Positions 7,636 to 16,592 of a stretch of DNA of 64,000 bases are shown piece after piece. Position numbers and translations under genes: made by a program. The stretch lies in the NCBI GenBank assembly GCA_003725585.1, contig RJMB01000024.1, forward strand, positions 20,942 through 84,941, written 5' to 3'. Origin of the DNA: Halostreptopolyspora alba (GTDB lineage: Bacteria; Actinomycetota; Actinomycetes; Streptosporangiales; Streptosporangiaceae). Positions within the stretch are counted from its first letter, which is position 1; the number at the start of each line of letters is the position of its first letter. Below the pieces are notes generated by a model. The model saw nothing but the letters and a program-made list of their open reading frames with translations. It had not been told where the DNA came from and did no database searches.

Positions 7636-9230
7636 AGTGGGATGTTTCCGTGCTTCTTGGGGGGCAGCTGCTTGCGCTTGTTGGCCAGCGACCGAAGGGC
7701 GCTGGCCACCGAGTCGCGGGTCTCCGAGGGCATGATCACCCCGTCGACGTATCCCCGATCGGCCGCGGAGTACGGGTTGAGCAGCGTCTCCTCGTACTCC
7801 TGGATCAACCGGGCCCGTTCGGACTCCACGTCCTCGGCCTCGGCCAGGGCGCGCCGGTGCAGGATGCTCACCGCCCCCTGGGCGCCCATCACCGCGATCT
7901 GCGCGGTGGGCCAGGCCAGGTTGATGTCGGCGCCCAGGTGTTTGGAGCCCATGACATCGTAGGCGCCGCCGTATGCCTTGCGGGTGATCACGGTGACCAG
8001 GGGAACCGTGGCCTCGGCGTAGGCGTAGATCAGCTTCGCGCCGCGCCGGATGATGCCCTCCCACTCCTGGTGGGTACCCGGCATGAACCCGGGCACGTCA
8101 ACGAAGGTCAGCACCGGCACGTTGAACGCGTCGCAGGTGCGCACGAACCGGGCCGCCTTCTCCGAGGCGTCGATGTCCAGCGCGCCCGAGAAGCTCATGG
8201 GCTGGTTGGCCACGACTCCCACCGGCTGGCCCCGCACCCGGCCGTAGCCAACGATGACGTTGGTGGCGAACCGCGCGTGCACTTCCAGGAACTCGCCGTC
8301 GTCGAGTACGTGCTCGACGACGCGGTGCATGTCGTAGGGCTGGTTCGCCGCGTCCGGGATGATGGTGTCGAGCTCGCTTGGGTCCGCCCCGGTGTCGGCC
8401 TCGGCGCCGGAGATCGGGGGGTCCTCCAGGTTGTTGCTCGGTAGGTAGCCCAGCAGGTCCCTGACGTAGTCCAGGGCGTCCTGCTCGTCGTCGCCCATGT
8501 AGTGGGCCACACCCGAGCTGGTGTTGTGCGTGCGGGCCCCGCCCAGCTCCTCCATGGAGACGTCCTCGCCGGTGACCGTCTTGATGACGTCCGGGCCGGT
8601 GATGAACATCTGCGAGGTCTCGTCGACCATGACGATGAAGTCGGTCAGGGCGGGCGAGTACACGTGGCCGCCCGCCGCGGCGCCCATGACCAGCGAGATC
8701 TGGGGAACCACACCGGAGGCGTGCACGTTGCGCGTGAAGATTTCGCCGTACTGGCCGAGGGCGACCACACCCTCCTGGATGCGCGCCCCGCCACCCTCGT
8801 TGATCCCCACAATGGGGCATCCCGTCTTCAGCGCGTGGTCGAGCACCTTGACGATCTTCTCGCCGTACACCTCACCCAGGGAGCCGCCGAAGACCGTCAC
8901 GTCCTGGCTGAACACCGCCACAGGGCGGCCGTCCACGGTGCCGTGGCCGGTGACCACCCCGTCGCTGTAGGGCCGGTTCGCGTCCAGCCCGAAGTTGGTG
9001 GAACGGTGCCGCGCCAACGCGTCGAACTCCACGAACGAACCCGGGTCGAGCAACGCGTCGATTCGCTCGCGCGCGGTCATCTTGCCCTTGGCGTGCTGTC
9101 TCTCCACCGCACGTGCCGAACCCGCGTTCACCGCCTCGTGCCGGCGCCGTTCGAGGTCGGCGAGCTTGCCCGCCGTGCTGTGGATGTCGATCTCCCCTGA
9201 CGGGGGCGGTTCAGGAGCCTCGGTCGCCAT
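7632..9230 (-). CDS. pccB: Acyl-CoA carboxylase beta subunit (propionyl-CoA carboxylase type)
   Basis: 532 residues, the normal length of AccD5/PccB carboxyltransferase subunits. Visible family features are '[13 protein letters not shown]' near the N-terminus, the oxyanion-forming glycine segments '[10 protein letters not shown]' and '[15 protein letters not shown]', and '[12 protein letters not shown]'. It moves the carboxyl group from biotin to acyl-CoA, probably propionyl-CoA and perhaps acetyl-CoA. The C-terminal overlap with the epsilon gene and the nearby alpha gene indicate one enzyme complex. A TACGCT box (9239-9244) lies 8 nt before the ATG and there is no clear Shine-Dalgarno sequence, so a leaderless transcript is likely. 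It is divergent from ppc. Confidence 0.95.
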   Translation of the reverse strand: MATEAPEPPPSGEIDIHSTAGKLADLERRRHEAVNAGSARAVERQHAKGKMTARERIDALLDPGSFVEFDALARHRSTNFGLDANRPYSDGVVTGHGTVDGRPVAVFSQDVTVFGGSLGEVYGEKIVKVLDHALKTGCPIVGINEGGGARIQEGVVALGQYGEIFTRNVHASGVVPQISLVMGAAAGGHVYSPALTDFIVMVDETSQMFITGPDVIKTVTGEDVSMEELGGARTHNTSSGVAHYMGDDEQDALDYVRDLLGYLPSNNLEDPPISGAEADTGADPSELDTIIPDAANQPYDMHRVVEHVLDDGEFLEVHARFATNVIVGYGRVRGQPVGVVANQPMSFSGALDIDASEKAARFVRTCDAFNVPVLTFVDVPGFMPGTHQEWEGIIRRGAKLIYAYAEATVPLVTVITRKAYGGAYDVMGSKHLGADINLAWPTAQIAVMGAQGAVSILHRRALAEAEDVESERARLIQEYEETLLNPYSAADRGYVDGVIMPSETRDSVASALRSLANKRKQLPPKKHGNIPL

Positions 9231-9238
9231 AAGGGATC

Positions 9239-9244
9239 AGCGTA
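9239..9244 (-). promoter_or_regulatory. -10 box (TACGCT) for pccB
   Basis: TANNNT hexamer 8 nt upstream of the pccB ATG on the minus strand; no convincing -35 element seen. Confidence 0.4.
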
Positions 9245-9368
9245 ACGCCGTGCCATCCCGGGCCGCGACGTGGCCCCCGGCCGTCCCGCGAACGGTGTCG
9301 CGAACCAGGGCGGTCCGGTGCGGCCGGCGCGCCGTGTCCCGGCCGACAGTGGTAGAGACCAGTCCGGG

Positions 9369-9374
9369 TAGGCT
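9369..9374 (+). promoter_or_regulatory. -10 box (TAGGCT) for ppc
   Basis: TAGGCT followed by exactly 7 nt and the ATG at 9382; no Shine-Dalgarno sequence. Consistent with a leaderless ppc mRNA. Confidence 0.45.
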
Positions 9375-9381
9375 CGACCGT

Positions 9382-12021
9382 ATGACTGCGGTGAGCGCGG
9401 AGCGCGACAGCGCGCGCCAGGAGATGCCCGACCAGCTGCGCGGTGATGTCCGGCTGCTGGGCGAGATGCTGGGCAAGGTGGTCGCCGAGAGCGGCGGCGC
9501 GGACCTGTTGGACGACGTCGAACGGCTACGGCACGCCGTTATCGGTGCCCGCGACGGTGTGGTCAGCGGTGACGAGATCACCGCGCTCGTCGCCTCGTGG
9601 CCGTTGGAGCGGGCCAAACAGGTCGCCCGGGCGTTCACGGTGTACTTCCACCTCGCCAACCTCGCCGAGGAGCACCAGCGCATCCGCGCCCTACGCGAGC
9701 GCGACGACGCCGACAACCCGCCGCACGAGTCGCTGGCCGCGGCCGTGCGCCAGATCCGCGAGAACTCCGGCGAGCAGAGGCTGCGTTCCCTGGTCGAGGG
9801 GATGGAGTTCCACCCCGTGCTGACCGCCCACCCCACCGAGGCGCGGCGCCGTGCCGTGTCCACGGCGATCCTGCGTATCAGTGGCCAGCTCGAACGGTTG
9901 CGCGACTCCCACGCGGGCAGCACGGTCGAGGCCGAGGCGCGCCGGCGCCTGATCGAGGAGATCGACCTGCTCTGGCGTACGTCCCAGCTGCGCTACACCA
10001 AGCTCGACCCGCTCGACGAGGTCCGCACCGCCCTCTCCGCGTTCGACGAGAGCATCTTCGACGTCGTCCCGCAGATCTACCGGTCGCTGAGCACCGCGCT
10101 CGACCCCGAGGAGTCCGGACGCGGCCCCGCGCGTGCCACCCCCTTCGTCCGGTACGGCAGCTGGATCGGTGGCGACCGCGATGGCAACCCCTTCGTCACG
10201 CACGAGGTCACCCGTGAGGCGATCACCATCCAGTCCGAGCACGTGCTGGGGGCGCTGGAGAACTCCTGCGGCCGGATCGGCGGCACCCTGACGCTCTACA
10301 GCAACCTCACCCCGGCCAGTGCGGACCTGCGCGACACTCTGGCCACCGCCCAGGCGGCCCACCCCCGCGCGATGGCCGAGATCACCAAGCGTTCACCCAA
10401 CGAGCCGCACCGCCAGTTGCTGCTGTTCGCCACCCAGCGGATTCGGGCCACCCGCGAACGCGACGCCGACCTCGCCTATCCGGGACCCGAGGCGCTGCTG
10501 GCGGACCTGCGAACCGTCCAGGAGTCGTTGTGGGCCGCGGGCGCCCACCGGCAGGCCAACGGCGAGCTGCAGCACCTCATCTGGCAGGTCGAGACGTTCG
10601 GGTTCCACCTCGCCGAGCTCGAGATCCGCCAGCACAGCGATGTGCACGCGCGGGCCCTGCAGGAGGTGCGCGCGGGCGGGCAGCTCTCGGAGATGACCGA
10701 GGAGGTCCTGGCCACGCTGCGGGTCGTCTCCTGGATCCAGGAGCGGTTCGGGGTGGCCGCCTGTTCGCGCTACATCGTCAGCTTCACCCGCTCGGCCGCC
10801 GACATCGCGGCCGTGTACGAGCTGGCCGCGCACGCGTTGCCGGAGGGTCGGACTCCGGAGCTCGACGTCATCCCGCTGTTCGAGACCGGCGCGGACCTCG
10901 AGGCGGCCCCTCGGGTGCTGGACGGCATGCTGCAGGTGCCCGAGGTGCAGCGGCGGCTGCACCAGACCGGCCACCGTATGGAGGTCATGCTCGGCTACAG
11001 CGACTCCGCCAAGGACGTCGGCCCGGTGAGCGCCACACTGCGGCTCTACGACGCCCAGGCCCAGCTCGCGTCCTGGGCCCAGCACAACGACATCACGCTC
11101 ACGCTGTTCCACGGCCGCGGTGGTTCCCTGGGGCGCGGTGGTGGGCCGGCCAGCCGCGCGCTGCTCGCCCAGGCGCCGGGATCGGTGGACGGCCGGTTCA
11201 AGGTGACCGAGCAGGGCGAGGTCATCTTCGCTCGGTACGGCCAGCCGGCCATCGCCCGCAGGCACATCGAGCAGGTGGGGCACGCGGTGCTCATGGCCTC
11301 CGACGACAACGTCCAGGAGCACGCGCGTGAGGCGGCCGAGCGGTTCCGGCGGCTGGCCGACCAGGTGGCCGAATCCGCCTACACCTGCTACCGGGCGCTG
11401 ATCGACACCGAGGGGTTCGCCGAATGGTTCTCCCGGGTGAGCCCGTTGGAGGAGCTGGGCGAGCTGCGGCTGGGCTCGCGCCCGTCGCGCCGGTCGGCCG
11501 CCCGCGGCCTCGACGACCTGCGGGCGATTCCCTGGGTGTTCGCCTGGACCCAGACGCGCGTCAACCTCCCCGGCTGGTACGGGCTCGGCACCGGGCTGGC
11601 CGCCGTGGACGACGTCGCGACGCTGCACCGGGCCTACAACGAGTGGCCCCTGTTCGCCTCGCTGCTCGACAACGCGGAGATGAGCCTGGCCAAGACCGAC
11701 CGGTCGATCGCCGAGCGCTACCTCACCCTGGGTGGCCGTCCCGAGCTGACCGAGCAGGTGCTCGCCGAGTACGACCGCACCCGCGACCTCGTTCTCCGGG
11801 TGACCGGGCACGAGCGGTTGCTGCAGAACCGTCGTGTGCTCTCACGCGCCGTCGACCTGCGCAACCCTTACGTCGACGCGTTGTCGCACCTGCAGCTGCG
11901 CGCGTTGAAGGCGCTACGCGACGAGGGGGCCGAACTGTCCGACGACGACCAGCACCACCTGGAGCGCCTGCTCCTGCTGTCGGTGAACGGAGTCGCCGCC
12001 GGGCTGCAGAACACCGGGTAA
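9382..12021 (+). CDS. ppc: Phosphoenolpyruvate carboxylase
   Basis: 879 residues from ATG 9382. This enzyme makes oxaloacetate from PEP and bicarbonate to refill the TCA cycle. Diagnostic sequences are 'VLTAHPTEARRR' (catalytic His), 'GYSDSAKDVGP', the glycine loop 'GRGGSLGRGGGP' and the invariant C-terminal QNTG. The length is typical of bacterial enzymes. The open frame extends upstream to 8995, but that part is antisense to pccB, and the TAGGCT box 7 nt before ATG 9382 fixes the start. It stands alone between pccB (divergent) and birA, and a hairpin follows the stop. Confidence 0.96.
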   Translation: MTAVSAERDSARQEMPDQLRGDVRLLGEMLGKVVAESGGADLLDDVERLRHAVIGARDGVVSGDEITALVASWPLERAKQVARAFTVYFHLANLAEEHQRIRALRERDDADNPPHESLAAAVRQIRENSGEQRLRSLVEGMEFHPVLTAHPTEARRRAVSTAILRISGQLERLRDSHAGSTVEAEARRRLIEEIDLLWRTSQLRYTKLDPLDEVRTALSAFDESIFDVVPQIYRSLSTALDPEESGRGPARATPFVRYGSWIGGDRDGNPFVTHEVTREAITIQSEHVLGALENSCGRIGGTLTLYSNLTPASADLRDTLATAQAAHPRAMAEITKRSPNEPHRQLLLFATQRIRATRERDADLAYPGPEALLADLRTVQESLWAAGAHRQANGELQHLIWQVETFGFHLAELEIRQHSDVHARALQEVRAGGQLSEMTEEVLATLRVVSWIQERFGVAACSRYIVSFTRSAADIAAVYELAAHALPEGRTPELDVIPLFETGADLEAAPRVLDGMLQVPEVQRRLHQTGHRMEVMLGYSDSAKDVGPVSATLRLYDAQAQLASWAQHNDITLTLFHGRGGSLGRGGGPASRALLAQAPGSVDGRFKVTEQGEVIFARYGQPAIARRHIEQVGHAVLMASDDNVQEHAREAAERFRRLADQVAESAYTCYRALIDTEGFAEWFSRVSPLEELGELRLGSRPSRRSAARGLDDLRAIPWVFAWTQTRVNLPGWYGLGTGLAAVDDVATLHRAYNEWPLFASLLDNAEMSLAKTDRSIAERYLTLGGRPELTEQVLAEYDRTRDLVLRVTGHERLLQNRRVLSRAVDLRNPYVDALSHLQLRALKALRDEGAELSDDDQHHLERLLLLSVNGVAAGLQNTG

Positions 12022-12026
12022 CCCGG

Positions 12027-12050
12027 CCGGGACGCGGGCTCCGCGCCCGG
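12027..12050 (+). terminator. Hairpin after ppc
   Basis: CCGGGACGCGG (12027-12037) pairs with CCGCGCCCGG (12041-12050) with one bulged A and a 3-nt loop, 5 nt after the ppc stop. No T-run. Confidence 0.45.
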
Positions 12051-12066
12051 GTGGTTGGATTGAGTT

Positions 12067-12924
12067 ATGGGGAACTCGCCGTATGCCGATGTCGACCGGC
12101 CGCCATTGCGGGCGGCCTCGCTGAACCGTGCGCTCGCGCGGCCGGGGGAGTTCTGGCGCGAGATCGACGTGTGCCCGGAGTCCGCCTCCACCAACACCGA
12201 CCTGGTGAACCGCGCGCGCGAGGGCGCAGCGCAGGGGACCGTGCTCGTGGCCGAGCACCAGACGGCGGGCCGCGGACGGTTGGGCCGCACGTTCACGACG
12301 CCGCCGCGCGCCGCGCTCACGTTCTCCGTGCTGGTGCGCCCCGATGTCCCGGCCGGCCGTTACGGATGGCTCCCGCTGCTCATGGGGGTCGCCGCGATGC
12401 GCGGTATCAGCCGGGTGGCCGAGCTGTCCGCCCGGCTGAAATGGCCCAACGACGTCCTGGCCCCCGCGGGGGAGGGAGAGGCCACCGGGCGCAAGCTCGC
12501 CGGGATCCTCGCTGAGGCGGTACCCGGCTCTGAGGGGAACGCGGTCGTCGTCGGCATGGGGCTCAACGTCTCCCAGGAGCGCGAGGAGCTCCCCGTGGAC
12601 TCGGGCACCTCGCTGGCGCTGGAGGGCGCGGCGTGCACCGACCGTGACCCGTTGCTGCGGGCCGTACTGCGCGCCTTCGCCACCTGTTACCAGGAGTGGG
12701 AGAGTCGCGGCGGTGACGCCGAGGCGAGCGGGCTCGCCCCCGAGTACCGGGAGCGCTGCGACACCATCGGCCGGCCGGTGCGGGTGTTCCTGCCCGACGA
12801 CCGGGTACTTGAAGGGCGGGCCACCAGCGTCGACAGCGGCGGCCAGCTCGTCGTGCGGGACCCCCACGGTGGCGAACACCCGGTGGGCGCGGGCGACGTC
12901 GTGCACGTGCGGCCGACCGACTGA
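12067..12924 (+). CDS. birA: Biotin--[acetyl-CoA-carboxylase] ligase
   Basis: 285 residues. It activates biotin as biotinyl-AMP and attaches it to the carrier Lys of acyl-CoA carboxylase (K553 of the alpha subunit nearby). Visible features are 'ESASTNTDLV', the biotin/ATP loop 'TAGRGRLGRTF', 'LKWPNDVL' with the catalytic Lys, and 'GMGLNVSQ'. A C-terminal SH3-like domain follows. There is no N-terminal helix-turn-helix, so it is a monofunctional (group I) ligase and not a biotin operon repressor, as in other actinobacteria. Confidence 0.93.
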   Translation: MGNSPYADVDRPPLRAASLNRALARPGEFWREIDVCPESASTNTDLVNRAREGAAQGTVLVAEHQTAGRGRLGRTFTTPPRAALTFSVLVRPDVPAGRYGWLPLLMGVAAMRGISRVAELSARLKWPNDVLAPAGEGEATGRKLAGILAEAVPGSEGNAVVVGMGLNVSQEREELPVDSGTSLALEGAACTDRDPLLRAVLRAFATCYQEWESRGGDAEASGLAPEYRERCDTIGRPVRVFLPDDRVLEGRATSVDSGGQLVVRDPHGGEHPVGAGDVVHVRPTD

Positions 12925-12989
12925 GCCGCTCGTCGCGTGCCCGACCGAGCACGCTCCGCTGGCGCGCCGACTGTGCGAGTATGCGTGGT

Positions 12990-13505
12990 ATGGGAATCGC
13001 TGACCGCCACCTGGCCGAGGACGAGGAGCTGGTGTACCTCACCCGCCAGCACTGGACCAGCCTGGTTTGGGAGTTCCTGCTGCTGGCGGTCATCATCGCC
13101 GCCGCGGTCGCCCTGGTGGGGGTGATCCCGTTCGACCGGGAGTGGGGCCAGTGGGCGAGCTACGTCGTGGTCGGCCTCGCTGTGCTCGCCGCGCTGGTGT
13201 TCTGGTTGGTCCCCCTGCTGCGGTGGTGGAACACCCGCTACATCCTGAGCAGCCGGCGGATCATGGAACGGTCCGGCCTGCTCTCCAAGCACGGCCGTGA
13301 CATGCCCCTGACGCGCGTCAACGACGTCACGTTCAGCATATCCCTCTGGGAGCGCCTCATGCGCTTCGGCACCCTGTCGATCCAGTCGGCCTCCGAGCAG
13401 GAGAGTATGGTGTTGGCGCGGGTGCCGCGTGTGGAGTGGCTACAGAGTGAGATCTACCGGCGGGTCAACGAGGCGCAGCGGCGCGACTTCCCACCCGGCC
13501 AATAG
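12990..13505 (+). CDS. PH-domain (DUF304/bPH2-like) membrane protein
   Basis: 171 residues from ATG 12990; an alternative ATG lies 9 nt upstream. GAGTAT, 7 nt before 12990, could be a -10 box of a leaderless transcript. The N-terminal 'HLAEDEELVYLTRQHW' is followed by two membrane helices (about 23-75), then 'WWNTRYILSSRRIMERSGLL' and a beta-rich cytosolic domain, 'LTRVNDVTFSISLWERLMRFGTL'. This is the layout of the bacterial PH-domain family and matches Rv3278c, also next to birA in mycobacteria. No enzymatic residues are visible and the role is unknown; a membrane-associated binding scaffold is the usual suggestion. Confidence 0.8.
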   Translation: MGIADRHLAEDEELVYLTRQHWTSLVWEFLLLAVIIAAAVALVGVIPFDREWGQWASYVVVGLAVLAALVFWLVPLLRWWNTRYILSSRRIMERSGLLSKHGRDMPLTRVNDVTFSISLWERLMRFGTLSIQSASEQESMVLARVPRVEWLQSEIYRRVNEAQRRDFPPGQ

Positions 13506-13520
13506 GGGCGGGCGGGAGCC

Positions 13521-13541
13521 GGTCCGCGCCGTACGCGGCCC
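13521..13541 (+). terminator. Small hairpin after the PH-domain gene
   Basis: GGTCCGCG (13521-13528) pairs with CGCGGCCC (13534-13541) apart from one position, 5-nt loop, 15 nt after the stop. Confidence 0.3.
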
Positions 13542-13575
13542 GTGGTGCCCCGGGGATGGTGGGACGCGTGGTTCC

Positions 13576-13602
13576 TTGACGGGCGCGACCCGCGGGTACT
13601 AG
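13576..13602 (+). promoter_or_regulatory. Possible promoter of the adenylate cyclase gene
   Basis: TTGACG (13576-13581), 15 nt, then TACTAG (13597-13602), about 85 bp before the cyclase start. The spacing is short for a housekeeping promoter, so this is tentative. Confidence 0.3.
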
Positions 13603-13688
13603 ACCGACAGACACCCGCACGTGAGTGCCGTCCGACCGGCTGGTGCCGGCCCCCACCGTCGCACCGGCCCCGAACACGAAGAGAATGT

Positions 13689-14699
13689 ATGTCGCCGCGT
13701 CCCGACCCGCAAGAGATCGAAACCGTCCTGTTGGGGGGCGAAGCGCTCTACACGCGGGAGGAGGCGGTTCGGCGGGCCGGGGCTCGCCCGGAGTTCTCCG
13801 CCCGCATCTGGCGCGCGCTCGGGTTCACCACGAGGGACGATGACGAGCCCGCCTTCACCGAGAGCGACGTCGAGGCGTTGCGCATCACCTCGCGGCTCCT
13901 CGAGGAGGACATCCTCGACGAGGAGGCCGCCGTCCGGATGGCGCGCGCCATGGGGCAGACGATGGCCCGATTGGCGGAGTGGCAGACCAGCATCCTGACG
14001 ACGTTGTCGTACACGCCCGAGACCAGCACCGACGAGGCCGGGATCAGCCCGCTCGTGGATCTGGCCAAGGACCTGCTGCCCGACATCGAGCGACTGCTGC
14101 TGCACATCTGGCGTCGGCAGCTGGCCGCATCCTCCGCGCGGACCCTCGCTGTCATGCAGAACAGCGACGACGCCGCGCCCACCTACTTCCCGCTGGTGGT
14201 CGGATTCGCCGACCTGGTGTCGTTCACGACGCTGAGCCGCGAGCTCGACGAGGTGGAGCTGGCCGAGGTGGTCGAGGGGTTCGAGGCCACCGCGGCCGAC
14301 ATCGTGGCCTCGGGTGGCGGTCGGTTGATCAAGACCCTCGGTGACGAGGTCCTCTACGTCAGCAACTCCGCCCAGGGGGCCGCGGAGATCGCGTTGCAGC
14401 TCGCCGACGGTGTCAAGACGCACGTCGAGGTGCCCGATGTCCGGGTGGGGCTCGCCTACGGGCCCGTGCTCGCGTTGCTCGGCGACGTGTTCGGCACGAC
14501 CGTGAACCGGTCCAGCCGCCTGACGTCCTTCGCCCGGCCGGGCACCGTCCTGGTCGACGACGCCCTCGCCGACCAGCTCAGGGACGACCCGTCATTCCAG
14601 GTGGTCGCCGCTCGGGCGCGGCACGCGCACGGGCTCGGCCAGCTACAGCCCTACGCCCTGCGTCGCAGCTTCGAGGGGAGCCAACCGGCGGGCGGCTAG
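13689..14699 (+). CDS. Class III adenylate cyclase, Rv1264-like with N-terminal regulatory domain
   Basis: 336 residues from ATG 13689, preceded by GAAGAG. It converts ATP to cyclic AMP. The C-terminal catalytic domain (about 165-310) has the residues expected for activity: metal-binding D174 (FADLVSFT) and D219 (GDEV), adenine-selecting K215 (KTLGDE) and D266, and N273/R277 (VNRSSR) for the transition state. The N-terminal 150 helical residues ('EALYTREEAVRRAG', 'EEDILDEEAAVRMARAMGQ') resemble the pH-sensing autoinhibitory domain of mycobacterial Rv1264. There is no membrane segment. The frame is open upstream to 13542, but the Shine-Dalgarno and family alignment favour 13689. Confidence 0.9.
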   Translation: MSPRPDPQEIETVLLGGEALYTREEAVRRAGARPEFSARIWRALGFTTRDDDEPAFTESDVEALRITSRLLEEDILDEEAAVRMARAMGQTMARLAEWQTSILTTLSYTPETSTDEAGISPLVDLAKDLLPDIERLLLHIWRRQLAASSARTLAVMQNSDDAAPTYFPLVVGFADLVSFTTLSRELDEVELAEVVEGFEATAADIVASGGGRLIKTLGDEVLYVSNSAQGAAEIALQLADGVKTHVEVPDVRVGLAYGPVLALLGDVFGTTVNRSSRLTSFARPGTVLVDDALADQLRDDPSFQVVAARARHAHGLGQLQPYALRRSFEGSQPAGG

Positions 14700-14835
14700 C
14701 GGGGCAGGGCGCCGGGCGGACCGCGCGAGGCCGCGAACGTGGGCCAAGCCGGATGGCCAAAGCCCTTTCCCGCGAAACCGTGGTCGGGCATGTTGGTAAC
14801 GTACACGAGCTCGGCGCGGCACGAAGGAGGCCGGC

Positions 14836-15921
14836 ATGGCGCACGAAGTCGGGGCGGTTGTCTCGCGGAAGAAGGGCGATCCGGTCAGTGTCGAGACCAT
14901 CGTCGTCCCGGATCCTGGTCCGGGAGAAGCGGTGGTGGACGTCCAGGCGTGCGGTGTGTGCCACACCGATCTGCACTATCGGCAGGGCGGTATCAACGAC
15001 GAGTTCCCCTTCCTGCTGGGCCACGAGGCCGCGGGGGTGGTGAGCGAGGTCGGCCCCGACGTCACCGAGGTCGAGCCGGGAGATTTCGTCATCCTGAACT
15101 GGCGGGCGGTCTGTGGCCGGTGCCGGGCCTGCGAACGCGGCCGGACCTGGTACTGCTTCGACACCCACAACGCGAGCCAGGCCATGACGCTGACCGACGG
15201 CACCCCGCTGTCACCCGCGCTGGGCATCGGCGCGTTCGCGGAGAAGACGCTGGTCGCGGCCGGGCAGTGCACCAAGGTCAACCCCGAGGCGCGCCCGGCG
15301 GTGGCGGGACTGCTGGGGTGTGGAGTCATGGCGGGTCTCGGCGCGGCGCTGAACACCGGAGAGGTCAGCCGCGGCGACTCCGTCGCGGTCATCGGGTGCG
15401 GCGGTGTGGGCAACGCCGCCATCGCCGGCGCTAGGCTGGCCGGCGCCAACCGGATCATCGGCATCGACCTCGACGACCGCAAGCTCGAATGGGCCACCGG
15501 GTTCGGCGCGACCCACACGGTGAACCCTCACGAACGGTCCCCCGTCGAGGCGGTGCAGGAGCTGACCGGGGGAAACGGTGCCGACGTCGTGATCGACGCC
15601 GTGGGCAGACCCGAGACCTACCGGCAGGCGTTCTACGCGCGCGACCTGGCCGGAACCGTGGTACTCGTGGGGGTGCCCACCCCCGACATGCGGATCGATC
15701 TTCCGCTGTTGGACGTGTTCGGGCGCGGGGGAGCGCTCAGGTCGTCGTGGTACGGCGACTGTCTGCCCTCCCGAGACTTCCCGATGCTGATCGACCTGTA
15801 CCTGCAGGGCCGGCTTGACTTGGAGGGGTTCGTGACCGAGGAGATCACACTGGACGGCGTGGAGGGAGCCTTCGAGAGGATGGACCGTGGTGACGTGCTG
15901 CGTTCGGTGGTGGTCCGTTAG
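14836..15921 (+). CDS. mscR: S-(hydroxymethyl)mycothiol dehydrogenase (mycothiol-dependent formaldehyde dehydrogenase)
   Basis: 361 residues; zinc-dependent medium-chain dehydrogenase. It oxidises the adduct of formaldehyde and mycothiol to S-formylmycothiol with NAD+, and in mycobacteria also acts as S-nitrosomycothiol reductase. Catalytic zinc ligands are C39 ([11 protein letters not shown]) and H63-E64; structural zinc cysteines are C93, C96, C99 and C107; the Rossmann loop is [16 protein letters not shown] lies 5 nt before the ATG. The next gene starts at the first base after the stop, so the two form a detoxification operon. Mycothiol dependence is assigned by family resemblance to Rv2259 and by the actinobacterial setting. 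Confidence 0.92.
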   Translation: MAHEVGAVVSRKKGDPVSVETIVVPDPGPGEAVVDVQACGVCHTDLHYRQGGINDEFPFLLGHEAAGVVSEVGPDVTEVEPGDFVILNWRAVCGRCRACERGRTWYCFDTHNASQAMTLTDGTPLSPALGIGAFAEKTLVAAGQCTKVNPEARPAVAGLLGCGVMAGLGAALNTGEVSRGDSVAVIGCGGVGNAAIAGARLAGANRIIGIDLDDRKLEWATGFGATHTVNPHERSPVEAVQELTGGNGADVVIDAVGRPETYRQAFYARDLAGTVVLVGVPTPDMRIDLPLLDVFGRGGALRSSWYGDCLPSRDFPMLIDLYLQGRLDLEGFVTEEITLDGVEGAFERMDRGDVLRSVVVR

Positions 15922-16584
15922 ATGTCCGACACGTCGCGGATCCCGGTGGACAAGATCGTCACGTCGGGGGTCTTCCGGCTCGACGGTGGCGAGTTCGACG
16001 TCGACAACAACGTCTGGCTCGTCGGGAACGAGCGTACGGCGATCGTGGTCGACGCCGCGCACGACTTCGAGGGGATCGCCCGCGCTCTGGGCGACCGCGA
16101 GCTGATGGCGATCGTGTGCACGCACGCGCACAACGACCACATCAACGCCGCCGTGCAGCTGGCAGACCTCACCGACGCGCCGATCCTGGCGCACCCCGAC
16201 GACACACCGCTGTGGAACATGGTCTATCCCGACCGCGAGCCCGACGCCCCCCTGCTGCACGGGGAGCGCCTGCAAGCGGGCGACGTGGAGTTGCAGGTGC
16301 TGCACACGCCGGGCCACGCGCCCGGTGCGGTCAGCCTGTACGCGCCCGGCGCGGGTGTCGTCTTCACCGGAGACACCCTGTTCCAGGGTGGGCCCGGAGC
16401 CACCGGCCGCTCCTACTCCGACTACCCCACCATCCTCGCCTCGATCCGGGACCAGCTGCTCGTGCTGCCCGGGGACACGGTGGTGCACCCGGGGCACGGG
16501 CCCTCCACCACGATCGACGCGGAGGCGGCGAACATCCGGGAGCTGTTGGCCGACGCGGCGGGCGGAGAGGAGCCCGGCGGCTGA
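15922..16584 (+). CDS. MBL-fold hydrolase, candidate S-formylmycothiol hydrolase
   Basis: 220 residues, starting directly after the mscR stop. The metallo-beta-lactamase fold is shown by THAHNDH (H68, H70, D72, H73), 'HTPGHAPGAV', 'FTGDTLF' and 'VHPGHGPSTT', a full set of ligands for two metals as in glyoxalase II-type thioesterases. In mycobacteria the equivalent gene (Rv2260) also follows mscR. Because the dehydrogenase product is a thioester, S-formylmycothiol, a role in releasing formate and free mycothiol is reasonable; it is inferred from the fold and tight linkage. Confidence 0.8.
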   Translation: MSDTSRIPVDKIVTSGVFRLDGGEFDVDNNVWLVGNERTAIVVDAAHDFEGIARALGDRELMAIVCTHAHNDHINAAVQLADLTDAPILAHPDDTPLWNMVYPDREPDAPLLHGERLQAGDVELQVLHTPGHAPGAVSLYAPGAGVVFTGDTLFQGGPGATGRSYSDYPTILASIRDQLLVLPGDTVVHPGHGPSTTIDAEAANIRELLADAAGGEEPGG

Positions 16585-16592
16585 AACCGGGG

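Noticed and set aside
8995..9381. Upstream extension of ppc (129 residues)
   Set aside because: It is antisense to pccB and gives low-complexity protein; PEP carboxylase homology begins after ATG 9382.
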